A DNA stretch of 64,000 nucleotides, from contig JADCRB010000005.1 of NCBI GenBank assembly GCA_021464245.1, forward strand, positions 2,108,001 through 2,172,000. Direction: 5' to 3'. Made by a program: the position numbers and the translations under genes. The stretch is from Carallia brachiata. Its lineage: Eukaryota > Streptophyta > Magnoliopsida > Malpighiales > Rhizophoraceae. The first letter of the stretch is position 1. The number at the start of each line of letters is the position of its first letter. This document shows positions 23,811 to 34,565 of this stretch, piece after piece. Below the pieces are notes generated by a model that saw nothing but the letters and a program-made list of their open reading frames with translations, did not search any database and was not told where the DNA came from.

Positions 23811-23874
23811 GTGGACCCTTCCGCGCATTGCCTTTCTTTTCCCTTGGGTCCCACCAGTACATAAAAGTGGTCCC
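23811..23874. promoter_or_regulatory. Cluster of three TCP-binding-type motifs
   Basis: Within 64 bp occur GTGGACCC (23811-23818), GGTCCCAC (23847-23854) and GTGGTCCC (23867-23874), the last followed by CCACGTC, an ACGT-core element. Class I TCPs prefer GGNCCCAC and class II prefer G(T/C)GGNCCC. The surrounding 23800-24030 is GC-richer than the flanks and has a TACATAAAAG that could serve as a weak TATA. No gene with a recognisable product follows, so the site may be a distal element or the promoter of a non-coding or lost gene. Motif match only. Confidence 0.35.
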
Positions 23875-24892
23875 CACGTCAAGCTCTTTTGTCTGCACCT
23901 TTAGATCAACTTGCGCCCCCACATTATTACACCCACCCAGGCTCCCGTCCACTTGGCCGCCCGCCCGCGCGCACCCACCGCCCATAATTTCGTGTTTCAC
24001 GCAGTCACCGTCGCCTCGGTTATCGTACTGGTTATTTGGATTTCCTCACACTGAATGCGTATTAAATAAGCCGAGTGATTTAATGTGTTAAAAGAGACTA
24101 ATTTAGACGGCAAAAAAAGTAGACAGTTAAAAGATATAAAAATTTAATTACGTAATTAATTAATTAATTTATATAATAAAATATTAAATTATTATATTAA
24201 AATTTAAAAATATTTATTTATTTATTTTTTTTAATAAAACTTAAGCGTCTTATTATATAAATAAATCAGTTTGTTATAAAAAAAATTTCTCTTTCTTTTT
24301 CCTACCATCTTTTTCCTATCTAGGTAGTGGGATCCAATTTTTTATACATATTTTCTGACTTTATTATGCAATAATTTTAATATAATGTCACATGTTAAAA
24401 AAAAAAAAAAAGTGGGGAGCTATACTCTTCTTTTCTCTTATTTCTTCTAATCTATTCTTCCCGTGACACTCGTCACCCCCTCTCACTCTCCCGTCTATCT
24501 AATATTTCTCTACTTGGACGGACCCAAATAAAGAAAATTATTTTTCTCATATGTAAGAAGCAAAATAATTTTATTTTCAAAATAAATGTATTCTTGTTTT
24601 AAAATCTATTTAACCAAATTGCACTTTTGTCCAGCCCCTGAGGTCAAAACCTAAGTCACATTGAAACCAACCATTTCCCTTTGGTCGACAAGTATTACTG
24701 TATAGACGTGAAAATTAGTTGTAGGTTCACATTTTGCATTCAATCCTCGCTTCTAAATCCTGCATACATATAGCTTTTTTTTATGGATGGTGTGGACTTG
24801 TTTTTGTGTTTTCTTTTCTGTGAATAAAATAACTTAAAAATCAGAATTGACACCTAACAAAAACAATAATTTCTTTATTTGTTGAAGATGAA

Positions 24893-25006
24893 CATGAGTT
24901 TAATTGGTTGATGGGCACTTTTCCCAATTTTGATGGGGGTTTGAATTCTCCATCAATCTCTTAACGTCTTTGTGGGCTCCTTCTAGTTACGAGTGACCCA
25001 AAAAAC
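24893..25006 (+). mobile_element. tRNA-derived SINE, tail TGACCC(A)n
   Basis: The head has an A-box-like GTTTAATTGGTTGATGG and, about 40 bp on, a B-box-like GGGTTTGAATTCTCC, the spacing expected for an RNA polymerase III internal promoter. The element ends GAGTGACCCAAAAAA. The same TGACCC plus A-run terminus appears at 33187-33205 and, on the minus strand, near 59432-59452, suggesting one family. Clear target duplications were not found for this copy. Confidence 0.55.
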
Positions 25007-26299
25007 CTATCTATATTCCCTTTATGCATCAATTCCATATCTACAGGGAAGTTGCAAAAAAATCTTTATGTCTACACTAACAAATTCTATTCTCCAAGGT
25101 GCTTGTGGAAGAAGTTAATATCACTCAACATGACAAGAGAACAATCACGCGAAATCAGCTGCAATAATTTAAAGAGTTCCTTTCAAGAATCGTATTTCCA
25201 AGTTCTTTTTCTCATGCCAACTCAGGCTAAAACGGGCCAATTTCACCTTTGTGTGGCCAACATAAAGATAACGGCTAAAGTTATCTGCTTTGAATTTGTT
25301 ATATTATTAATAAATAAATACATTAATTAATACTGACGCATAATAAATTTGTAAAGAAAATTAGCTTTCATAGCTCAAACAATAAGAAATTTTATGGTTG
25401 AATTTTAAAATTTTGAAAATGATTAAGAAAATAACTTAATATTATTTCCCTATAAATAATAAAACCCGTTAATGCAAGAAGCAATTCTCGAATATTATCC
25501 AAATATTTTAATTTTTAATTAATATTTTTATTACTCTTTTCCCCTCCTTTTTGGACCGAATTGTTGTTGAACTTCTTCAATGACAACCCAATAAAAATCT
25601 GTGACAATTTTACACTCAACTCATCCACAAGTTTTGATCTCAAACTTCAAATTTAGACAGACACGGCCCCATCTTTGCAATTGTCGACATCAACAAAACT
25701 GGAAACAGATTAGAAGACTCTCTCAGGTTCGAGTCTCCCTAAATAAATTTTCTATTACAAGTGAAAAATTGCAACGGGGAGACATCGTGCCAGCAATCCT
25801 AAATTTACTTTTAAATATGATATCGTCATTAAAAAAAGGTAAACAAAAACAGAAAAGAAGAATGGAAAATTTTGTTGGTCACATAAATGTGAGAGTTTTG
25901 CGAATACAGATTGATCTGAACTGTTAGATCATAAAAAATATATTAAGTTTAAAAAATTAAAAAAAATATAACTGCATGTCATTGATACCGTTGAATTAAC
26001 TGTATATCTACCGCGTATCTTACTAAGTACTTCCAAGTAGTTTTGCTCAAAGAAAAATTGGGCAAAAATGATTGCTCCAAGGCGCGTTTGTGTTCTGAAT
26101 TCTTTTTTCAAGTCCACTAAAAAAGGGCAGGGGTGCTAGGCATGTTTTCTACAAAAGAAGGGACCATAATTAAAAGCCCATAACCAACATCCATCTACAT
26201 CTTCTCCCAGTAATTTTTTTCCCTTCTCTAGTTTTTTTTTTTTTTCTTTTTCCTAAAGCTAATTGTGCTCCCTAACCCTTCCATGCATCAATTAATTAA
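25007..26299. other. Intergenic DNA and 3' flank of the acidic-protein gene
   Basis: No additional gene. At about 25690-25750 an AAACTGGAAACAG...CAGGTTCGAGTCTCCC pair resembles A and B boxes of another SINE head. A dispersed-repeat copy at 25912-26010 matches 22555-22690. Confidence 0.35.
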
Positions 26300-26935
26300 C
26301 TACATAAACAGTTCAGATTGCACCAAGGCATAATAGTTAGCATTAACATCTTCAAACTCCCACAAGCCATCACAAAGAGAGAAGCCATCTACCAAGGTGG
26401 GCACATCTCCACCATTAACAACATCATCAACAAACCTTCCTTCTTCATGACCATCCTCAAAAGTACCACTACTACTACTATTGCTAGCAATTCCTTCTCT
26501 GTTTGGAATCCCAAGCTCATCATCAGATGCTTCAAGCAGATGCCTCATGACCCTCTCCCTCTCATCTTCCTTATCTTCCTTCAACAAATCTGGAAAGGAT
26601 AAAGCGGAAGACGAAGAAGATGGGTAGTCTTGTGTGGTGATTGTCACTGCTGTGTGGTGGTTTTCTTGTACTTCTTGGTCATCGGTCTGAGTCTGCTTTG
26701 TGGTTGGAAGACAAGAAATTTGAGGGTCAAAAGCTGAGTCTGATGAGCACAATTCTTCTTGAAGGGTAGTGATTAAAGAAGAGAGATTTTGTGTTGTCTC
26801 CTCCTCTTCTTCTTCTTCTTCCTCTTCAAGAAGAGAGAGTAGCATGTGGTTGTATGGCTTATGTCTCTTGCTTTCTTCCAAGTTATCTGCTTGGGTTTCT
26901 TCTCTCTGGCGCTTGGATTGTGTCTCAGCAGCCAT
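26300..26935 (-). CDS. Acidic plant-specific protein of unknown function (At1g26920/At1g69760-like)
   Basis: Intronless gene for a 211-residue, strongly acidic protein. An N-terminal basic block (SKRQREE, then SKRHKPYNHMLLSLLE at about residues 22-37) precedes a run of ten Glu (37-46) and LSSLITTLQEELCSS (51-65). The middle is Ser/Thr/Gln-rich with a short charged stretch (DLLKEDKEDERERVMRHLLE). The C-terminus, LWEFEDVNANYYALVQSELF, looks conserved. No catalytic motif, signal peptide or membrane segment is visible; composition suggests a nuclear regulatory or intrinsically disordered protein. The frame is open upstream to 27139, but that Met lies before the TATA box at 27081-27090, so the start MAAETQSK at 26935 is preferred. 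The match to the Arabidopsis genes is by resemblance and neighbourhood, from memory. Confidence 0.75.
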   Translation of the reverse strand: MAAETQSKRQREETQADNLEESKRHKPYNHMLLSLLEEEEEEEEEETTQNLSSLITTLQEELCSSDSAFDPQISCLPTTKQTQTDDQEVQENHHTAVTITTQDYPSSSSSALSFPDLLKEDKEDERERVMRHLLEASDDELGIPNREGIASNSSSSGTFEDGHEEGRFVDDVVNGGDVPTLVDGFSLCDGLWEFEDVNANYYALVQSELFM

Positions 26936-27080
26936 TAGAGCTTGAAAGAACCCAAAACAAAAACAAAAGAAATCAATAACTACAATAAAGAGATAGAGAG
27001 GGAAAGAGAAGATTGTATTGTTTTCAATTGAAGGGAAAGTGATGATATAGCGTTTGGGAGAGAGATGGGGATGGAAAGGG

Positions 27081-27090
27081 TTATATATAG
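27081..27090 (-). promoter_or_regulatory. TATA box of the acidic-protein gene
   Basis: On the minus strand the sequence reads CTATATATAACCC, 146 bp before the proposed ATG at 26935. This places transcription start near 27055 with a leader of about 120 nt and rules out the upstream in-frame ATG at 27139. Confidence 0.65.
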
Positions 27091-27152
27091 AGTTGGAGAA
27101 AAGAAAAGTGGCGTTACGGTCAAACAACGGGATGTACATTTTTTTTCTTTAA

Positions 27153-27154
<2 letters not shown>

Positions 27155-27190
<36 letters not shown>
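27155..27190. repeat. (TA)n microsatellite
   Basis: About 18 TA units followed by 12 T, roughly 65 bp upstream of the TATA box of the acidic-protein gene. Length polymorphism here would alter promoter spacing. Confidence 0.9.
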
Positions 27191-27198
<8 letters not shown>

Positions 27199-27199
27199 T

Positions 27200-27665
27200 T
27201 TTATGTACGAGTATTAAATTTTTTAAATATTTTATTTGAGTCTTAAATATTTAATATTTTATTTGAGTCGTGAACCTTTAATTTTTTTTATTAAATTAGT
27301 CTTTTTACTTATGAAAAGTACTTAATTAATAAATAAATAAATATAACTTAATGAAAATTATTAAAAAAAGTCAAATGCACGAATTAAATATTTTTTCATA
27401 AACAAAATATGTACATTAAATATTTTTTTAATCAACAAATATGCAATGTCTATTTTTTTTATGGAAAAATATTCAATTTATATATTTAACCTTTTTTCAA
27501 ATAATTTTTGTAAGGTAAAAATCATTTTTCAATAAACTGATCACTTTTCATCGATGGATGAATTGAATTGGTAGGAAATTAAAAGGTTTAAAACTCAAAT
27601 AAAATTTTAAAAAAGTTTAGGGCTTATGTGTAACAAAATATAAAAGTTTAAACTAAAAAAATATA
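27200..27665. mobile_element. Probable degenerate long-TIR DNA element
   Basis: Near-terminal arms carry ATTTTATTTGAGTCTTAAA on the left and the complementary TTAAAACTCAAATAAAATT on the right, around an AT-rich core of repeated AAATATTTTTT-type sequence. Layout and size fit a Mutator-like MITE. Ends and target duplication were not resolved. Confidence 0.45.
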
Positions 27666-29661
27666 TATCCTGTCAAATAATATGGTCCCACCTTTACCCT
27701 ATAGTTAAAGGTATAAAATATTCAGGTCGAGTCATTTTAAGTCGAATGATTAAAAGAATTATTTAAGTAATGGAAATCTTAGGTGTGTTGAATATAAGTA
27801 CACCAAACATATTGAGACTAATAAAAAATAAATAAAATTTTTGACTTTTTTCAAAAAATTTTGTATTGATAGGGATACACATTCATTAAAATATTACTTT
27901 TTTACTGTTTTAAAAAAAATCTCAAAAGAAAAAATCCTTTTATAGCGAATCTCGTATCTGTATATAAATATATAAGCCAAAATTGAAAGAAAATTTTAGA
28001 TTTTCTCTTTGTGCTACTTGGCGACTTCTCATAAATTTACAAATAAAAAATATTCAAATATCTCATAATTATCAAAATTATTATAATGAGGATTATGATT
28101 AAGATTTTATAAATCAACTAATATAAAATTGTAATTTGATAAGAATTCTATTTATTCATATATTATTATTTTAACTTTAATTAAATATTTATAATTATAA
28201 AATTTTCTAATAAAAGAAAATAATAAAAAAACTATTTTTGAATTCTCCTATTTAAAAAAATATATGTTAACTAAAAAAATATTAAAAAAATCTCTCAATA
28301 AATAAAAAATATCTCAAATAGAATCAATATTTTCTTCACTTATGGATTTTGAATTTTTTAATTTAATAAATATCAAGAATTGTAATTTTTTTCCATATTC
28401 TAATAGAATTAGGATTTGAATAATTGTAATATTTTTTAGTATTTTATTAACATTATAATTTTAATTTTAGTAAATTTTAAGATTATAGAAATCTCTCTTT
28501 CACATTATAAAAGCACAACTATTCTTTGCATTATTGTTATTTTGCTATCTCTTAACTAAATTTCTTAATCGTCGGTTTTTTTTTTCCCTTAACTAAATTT
28601 CTCAATTTCATATTTTATTTTTTGACCCAAGTAATTTCTCACCAAGGTAGTTCTTGCAATTGATTAGAGTTATTTTAGTTTTTTTTATTATGGTGCATAA
28701 TATATAAAGTCATGTGATCTCCCGAAAATTATTTTGTTTTGTATACATATACTGACATGACTCATCGGTTTGTTTCCAAGTATGATTCGAGCCCTTGGCT
28801 CTGGAGTTGCAAGCCGTAGTTCACTTGTGGTTTCCCTTGGCCTTAGTTTGTCCACAAGAATTGTGCTTCTACAAATATTATGCACCATTGATTGAATATG
28901 ACGATCAATTTTTGATAGAGGAAGTCCAAGCAAGCTCTTTCTGTAAACAGGTTGACAACATGGATTCGTTGAGGTTTCAATGTGTTATCAGTTCTATATT
29001 TGTATGCGCCTATAACGTGGATTCATTGGCCTTAGTTTCTTTTTTTTTCTTTTCATATATATCGCTGGCCTAGCAATCAATTTCCCTATTTGGTTGTTTT
29101 CTTTTTTACTTTTTCTTTTTTTGAAGGTTAGGTATCTGTCCAATTTTTTTTTTTTAGGTTAGTGTCTATATTTAATTATTTTTGTACAAATTATTTTGAT
29201 AAGTTAAATTCTCTCTTTCTTTAGTCCAATTGTTTTTTTCCAGCCTTTTTTATGAACTGGATTTTTTTTTTTTTTTGTCTATTCTTACTTTATTGTTTTT
29301 TGTAGCCATTTTACTTTTATAGGTTGAATTCAAGAGTTATGGGCAAAATTTGGGACATAAATTTGATTGGATTGATATTAGCGTATAGAAATTTTTTTGA
29401 TGAGATCAAAAGCATCTGAAACAAACTCAACCTAATTAAGGTGATTTACTACTATCCTTTCTTTTTTAGTGCTATCTAAAATTACTTCCCCAAACTAACT
29501 AAAATTTGCAAGTTCAACTTTTTTATTTTTAATTCTTGATTGGTACTTATTAATAATTACTAATTATTTTTTATAGTTGTTTGAATAGTTACATATATAT
29601 AGATATATAGATTTGATTTAATAGAGGATCCATCGTAACTTTTGGAGTAAAAAGATTAACA
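27666..29661. other. AT-rich intergenic DNA, no gene seen
   Basis: Very AT-rich to about 28700. A 92-codon ORF at 28795-29073 and overlapping minus-strand ORFs have no recognisable domain. Confidence 0.45.
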
Positions 29662-30086
29662 TCCTTATACTCTACTAAAATCTTTCCTGATGCAATAATA
29701 TCCTCACCGTGGGAACGGGCTAGGGGCCCTTCTTCAACAGGTTTTTTTTGGCTGAAACTTGGATGAATTTATTGCCGACTCCAAGGCAGCTTAAGACACT
29801 AATATCATGAATCGTCATTGTCACTATTTCTCCAACAGGACTCATTATCATATATGGGTCAACCAAATTAACTCAAAAATATCTCCTAAAAGGAAAATTT
29901 CAACCAAAAAAGGGAAAAAAGACCTACTGCTAAATTTGTCCTTTTTTAGAGAGAAAACAATATTTTTAATATGCCTTTTTTCTTAAAAATAAAATTGGAC
30001 TCAAAATTTAAGTTTTTTTTCCTTTTATATAAACAAAAATAAAAATATACTTATTATAACCCCGCATTGTGCGGGTCTATTACTAG
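29662..30086 (+). mobile_element. Non-autonomous Helitron (about 425 bp)
   Basis: The 3' end is characteristic: a GC-rich hairpin CCCGCA-TTG-TGCGGG (30061-30075), then 11 nt later the terminal CTAG (30083-30086), followed by T. A matching 5' end TCCTTATACTCTACTAAAAT begins at 29662 and is preceded by A, consistent with insertion between A and T without target duplication. No Rep/helicase gene is present. The 3' end is well supported by structure; the 5' end is an inference from the TC...CTACTAAAA pattern. Confidence 0.65.
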
Positions 30087-31803
30087 TGATGTATATATTT
30101 TACGTTCTATGATAACACTTATCTAAATTTAAATTTAAATATTATTAAAGAAAATCAATATTATATTGTCTTCAAGTTGGTACATGTTAAAAAAGCTTAG
30201 TACCTCGGACTCTTTAAATAAAGTCTTCATGTTTGTATCCATAAAATTAATTTCAGACTTATTTAAAATTTATTCGTAAATTCAATTATCGAGCAAATCA
30301 AGTTTGGACATATCAAATTTCAGCTCAATTACTTATTTATAGTCGTCCTAGCAGGTGTAATGAAATCCTTAGAAGAAACGTAAAAGCAATCAAAAAAGTT
30401 AGCACAATAAAAAAGTGCTATTGTGTCACAAAGGAGTTGTGCACATTTGTTATGCAAACATCATATCACCGTAGGATCTTTTGAAAGCGTTAAGTTTCGT
30501 TATGGGAAAGGGACATCAATGGTTGTACGTTGAGGTCCTTGAGGCAGATGGTTGCACGAAGAGGAAGATATTGAGTTTATGGAAGACATTACGAATACTA
30601 ATAAGTTATAGTTTAATTAATATTAACATTATTTTAAAAAATAAATGTTTGGCATTCGATTTCAAATCAAAACTAATTAACCGAGCAACCAAATAGACAA
30701 CGAAGAATGCCAACTGGTCTAAAAAGAGAGAAACGTAGGGGCGCATGTGCAGTGAGGGCAAACTGAGAATGCAAGTGCCCAAGACAAGTCGACGTACAAG
30801 TGACGAATATCTTTAAACCAAAAAAGGAACACTAAGACTTAGTTTCATATATTACTAAATAATTATAAGTTCCCTTCTAATAATTTTAACAGTTTATTTG
30901 TTTATTATTTTTTTATAAATTTAATTATTTAATAACTCATATCATTTTATTATTACTTTGAAATTATTTTAGTAAAGTTATTAAATTTTTTCCTAAAAAA
31001 AGTTTAGAGAGAGACCGGAATCTTTGTTTTTTTCTTTTAGTATAACTCACGTATGATCTTATATCACAAAAATATATTTTTTATTTTTTATTTTAAATAA
31101 ATTTTATTTATTGTATAATATAAAATTATGAGTAAGTTATATTAATTAAAAAAATGAGTTAAATTAAAAATACCCCAATGTTTTTTATGTCTTTTTATAA
31201 TAACTGAATAAAATGAGTTCATATTTAAACAACGGTCCTGTACCGTGCCTCCTGGCTAAAATTCATCTTTGAAAGGGTCTTTTCCCATTTGTTTCTTTTA
31301 CTTTACTTTGCTTGGATGGTACCTGTGGGCGTTTACAGATAAAAAGCGGCATAATTATGTAGTCTTCTTTGGCAGTAGTGCAAGGTTACTATATTTGTGT
31401 ATGTTACGTGAGTGTGGGCTTAATATATTGTAAAAGGAGTGGTAGCTTCTAAGCTTCGTCCTTGGATTCCTCCCTATTTATCAACGGTTGGTTGTGGTCT
31501 TTTTTTACATGTCAAACCACACGTCTTGTTTTGTACACATTTGTATAACAAAATCCTTTTTCTACACTTGAGAAACATTAGACAGACAGAAAAGGTGGGA
31601 TAGGGGTGACAGGGAGGGGAGAGAAAGAGAGAGGGAAAGAGGAGAGGATTAGAATAACAATATGAAAATGTTGGTTTGGCAATTTAATCATTCTTACTAA
31701 AAAAAAAACTCTAGGGAGATCATATTTACCCTTTGATTAATTAAGATGTAATAAAAGTTGGTTGATGTATACATGGAGTTCATGAAGAAATTGTGGCTAA
31801 TGT
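30087..31803. other. Intergenic DNA with an AT-rich palindrome
   Basis: No gene. At about 31037-31142 a hairpin-like repeat has arms AGTATAACTCACGTATGATC and the complement-like ATTATGAGTAAGTTATATT; a relative lies near 48990-49110 (ATTATGAGCAAGTTATAC). Near 30850-30990 and 33890-34010 a shared segment (AATTTAATTATTTAA...TATCATTTTATTA) marks another dispersed MITE-like family, possibly also at 43670-43760. Confidence 0.4.
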
Positions 31804-32491
31804 CACATGTTTTAGATCCTAAAAGTTCATCCACCTCTTTTCCCTTCTCCTAAACAAATTAAGTGCATTTGTGCTATTTATTTGAAGAAATTGAGTGAAT
31901 CCGCTAAGAAAATTATTCATTATAAGATATTTAAAAGTGCTAATTTATTCTTTATACAATTTAAGCATAGCGTAATTTAGTAGAGTTACAAATATTAAGC
32001 ATAAAAAAAAGCTTAAATGGATAGGTTTTAGATCACTTCTTGTTTTTTAGTGCTTAATGGTAATAATCTAAGCGATCGAACTGTATAATTTAATTGAAGA
32101 GTTTTTTCTTTGACTATATTGGAAATGTTCCCTATGCACCAAGCCTTTTTTGTAAAAAAAAAAATTTGCGTGTCTCAAGGGTGTTGATTTTCTGTACATT
32201 TTTATGTATACATTAGGTATAAGCCTTTTAATTGACACCTAATAATTTGTAACCATGTGTCCCATATATTTGTTTTAAGTTTTCTCATGTGCATTGATTT
32301 TTTAATTAAAAATTGATTTATAAGTAATCAAATGTTTCCTTTAAAAAAAAAAAATTCATGAGTAATCAAATGGGAGGCTTAAGGGAGGTTCATGCTTGCG
32401 ACCAACGAGCTTGTGATTTTAATTTAAAGCAAGGATATAATACATAAATTATGTGAATATTTATTTTGGGTGTTAGGATCTAAAACATGTG
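31804..32491. repeat. Segment bounded by 19-bp exact inverted repeats
   Basis: CACATGTTTTAGATCCTAA at 31804-31822 recurs as its exact reverse complement at 32473-32491. A 19-bp perfect inverted pair 650 bp apart is unlikely by chance and may be internal to the ends of a decayed DNA transposon. The interior is AT-rich and non-coding. Confidence 0.5.
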
Positions 32492-33171
32492 CAGTTTCCT
32501 ATACATTAGAATCTGACCTACAAACCCCACCACCCTGTTCTTTTTTTTAATAATTTTATTTCTATTCTCGTATAGTGAATAATACAGCCTAAATTTATTT
32601 TTAATTGTTTGAGTGGAGATCTAGATTGATAATTAAAAAATCTTATACTTTACCTTATTGGTTTATGTGTAGTGTGCAAAGAATTCTCCCCCTCTCCGTG
32701 CCAATTTCCTCTTAAACTTGAAAAAGGTGGTTCGTGTCATGCTTTGCAAAAAATGGAACCCTAAATAACTGAAAGAATCGATGATTAAATAAAGCGAGAA
32801 CAAATCTCTGTACTTACAAATGACCAAAAGTCAATTGTTAATGTCTTTATTCAAGCTCTCCTGTAGAAAAGACTATTGCTCGAGTATTAGTGGATTCATG
32901 TGGTCAACATTGTGCCTGAGACACCAAAGCTGATTATCACATGATACAACCTTAGTTTCTACATAATTCGAAAGGGATTAATGCACATCTAGGGATTCAT
33001 GTCCTGGTCGAATACTGGAGGACTACTGAAGCTCATATCTTGGGTGGGTGGCCTCTGGATTATGCCAATGCTACTCATTTTTCATAAATTCCCCAAATTA
33101 AAACTAGTCTGTGTAGATGTGCATGCGTGCATAAGAGTTTGACCATAGAATACTCCATTTGAAAGCCCACT

Positions 33172-33220
33172 AACTGAGACCAGTATTGACCCAAAAAAAA
33201 AAAAAAACTGAGACCAGTAT
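33172..33220. mobile_element. Minimal retro-insertion: TGACCC(A)13 between 15-bp duplications
   Basis: AACTGAGACCAGTAT is repeated exactly at 33172-33186 and 33206-33220. Between the copies lie only 19 bp, TGACCC plus 13 A. This looks like an extremely 5'-truncated SINE or LINE integration with its target-site duplication. The insert equals the 3' tail of the SINE at 24893-25006. Confidence 0.65.
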
Positions 33221-34494
33221 AAAAGGCCCACAGAATTCTCAAAGCGGTAAGTCATTCTCACTCTAACATAGGCCTCATTACACTAAATTAAGAAATAGGG
33301 ATTTCCTCTTGATCATTCTCAAACCAGAATTGATTTGAGTATTAGAGTATTAATGCTGCGGAGCACCTCCAATCTTAGCTCATCTCTGTCTTGCAGGTCC
33401 CTATCTCTAGCCCAAGCTGCTAGAGGACCTCCGGCTAGGACATCATCAGTTATAATTAAATTTCTAAGACGAGTTCAGTGGAAATAGTCTTGTGGTTTGA
33501 ATTGCTTAAGCGTATTGAGTGCCGAAGCTCAATATTTAAAATGCACAAAGTGGCTATACTTGGTGATGTAGGCCTACCACAGGTGCATCTACCAGGTCCT
33601 GCATAACTGGCCATTATTCTGGTAAGATCTTTAATTGCATTAATTAATATTTGGAGTCTTGGAGATATAGATAGCCTTTCTCTGTTTTTTTTTTTTTTTT
33701 TTTTAATCAAGTTTCTTGATATTTGGTCTTGTTGCCACATCAAACTTAATAGCAAAGGTGAGTGGCCAATTAAAGATCACCCACCAGACCAGTCCTTGAC
33801 AGCCTTAGCAGGCCAATAATGTAACAATGTCCCACTAGCCAAAACTACGTGAACAAAATTACATGTTTACAATCAAATAGTAAGTAATAACACACTTTCA
33901 TTTAGTAGTATTTGATAATTTATTTTATTTTTTTATGAATTTAATTATTTAACTGTTTATATCATTTTATTACTATTTTAAAACTAATTTTTTGAAGTCA
34001 AAAAGTTTTCTCAAACTACAATTATGAAAATCTAATATACATACTTATGAAGGAACAGATTTTCTAATTAAGGCATATTTAATTGCAGAACCATGTGCCA
34101 AAATCATCTTAACTTGGATGGGATATAGGAACCCCTTGTGGTTGCCAACAATACCAGCACTTGTCAATGTTACCTTCCTTGGTCCTCTGAACTGGCCACA
34201 AATTGATTCATGTTCACATTAAAAGGTTCAATGGAAAAGGCATGAAAATTAAGCTACAAGTTTCCATTATTCTAGAGCCTCAGCTACTTGGCAGGTGGAC
34301 CATTCTATCATATTCTCTCTATAGGCAATTATTGTTCAATTATTTTAATATTTGCAGGTTGATAGTTCTGTAATATCTCATAGTCCTATTAAAGAATATT
34401 GCGATTTTGTATTCAATGAGAGTGTGAAGAAATCAAATGGTTGTAGCATACATTGTATCATGCGGTGAGTCTTAGGATTAGTCTCATTATTTGA
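33221..34494. other. Intergenic DNA, no gene seen
   Basis: A 99-codon minus-strand ORF at 33456-33755 has no recognised domain. Contains one copy of the AT-rich dispersed segment noted for 30850-30990. Confidence 0.4.
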
Positions 34495-34565
34495 CTTTGG
34501 TAGGATTCGAACGCCCAACCATAAGGCCAGAAGCCCAAATCGCTTACCAGTCCACCCACGTGAAT
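34495..34565 (-). mobile_element. tRNA-like SINE head
   Basis: The minus strand reads GGGTGGACTGGTAAGCG (A-box-like), then GGCCTTATGG and GGGCGTTCGAATCC (B-box-like, one base from GGTTCGAATCC), as in plant SINE heads. It does not fold as a full tRNA: the acceptor ends do not pair. The tail and duplications were not found. Confidence 0.45.

Noticed and set aside
23828..24091. 87-residue Pro/Ser-rich ORF
   Set aside because: Both strands are open because of GC-rich composition; no domain or conservation visible.
26936..27139. N-terminal extension of the acidic protein starting at the ATG at 27139
   Set aside because: The extension crosses the TATA box at 27081-27090 and is low-complexity and hydrophobic, so the start at 26935 is better supported.
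34495..34565. Functional tRNA gene on the minus strand
   Set aside because: A and B box-like motifs are present, but the acceptor stem does not pair and the anticodon arm is not recognisable; a SINE head is more likely.
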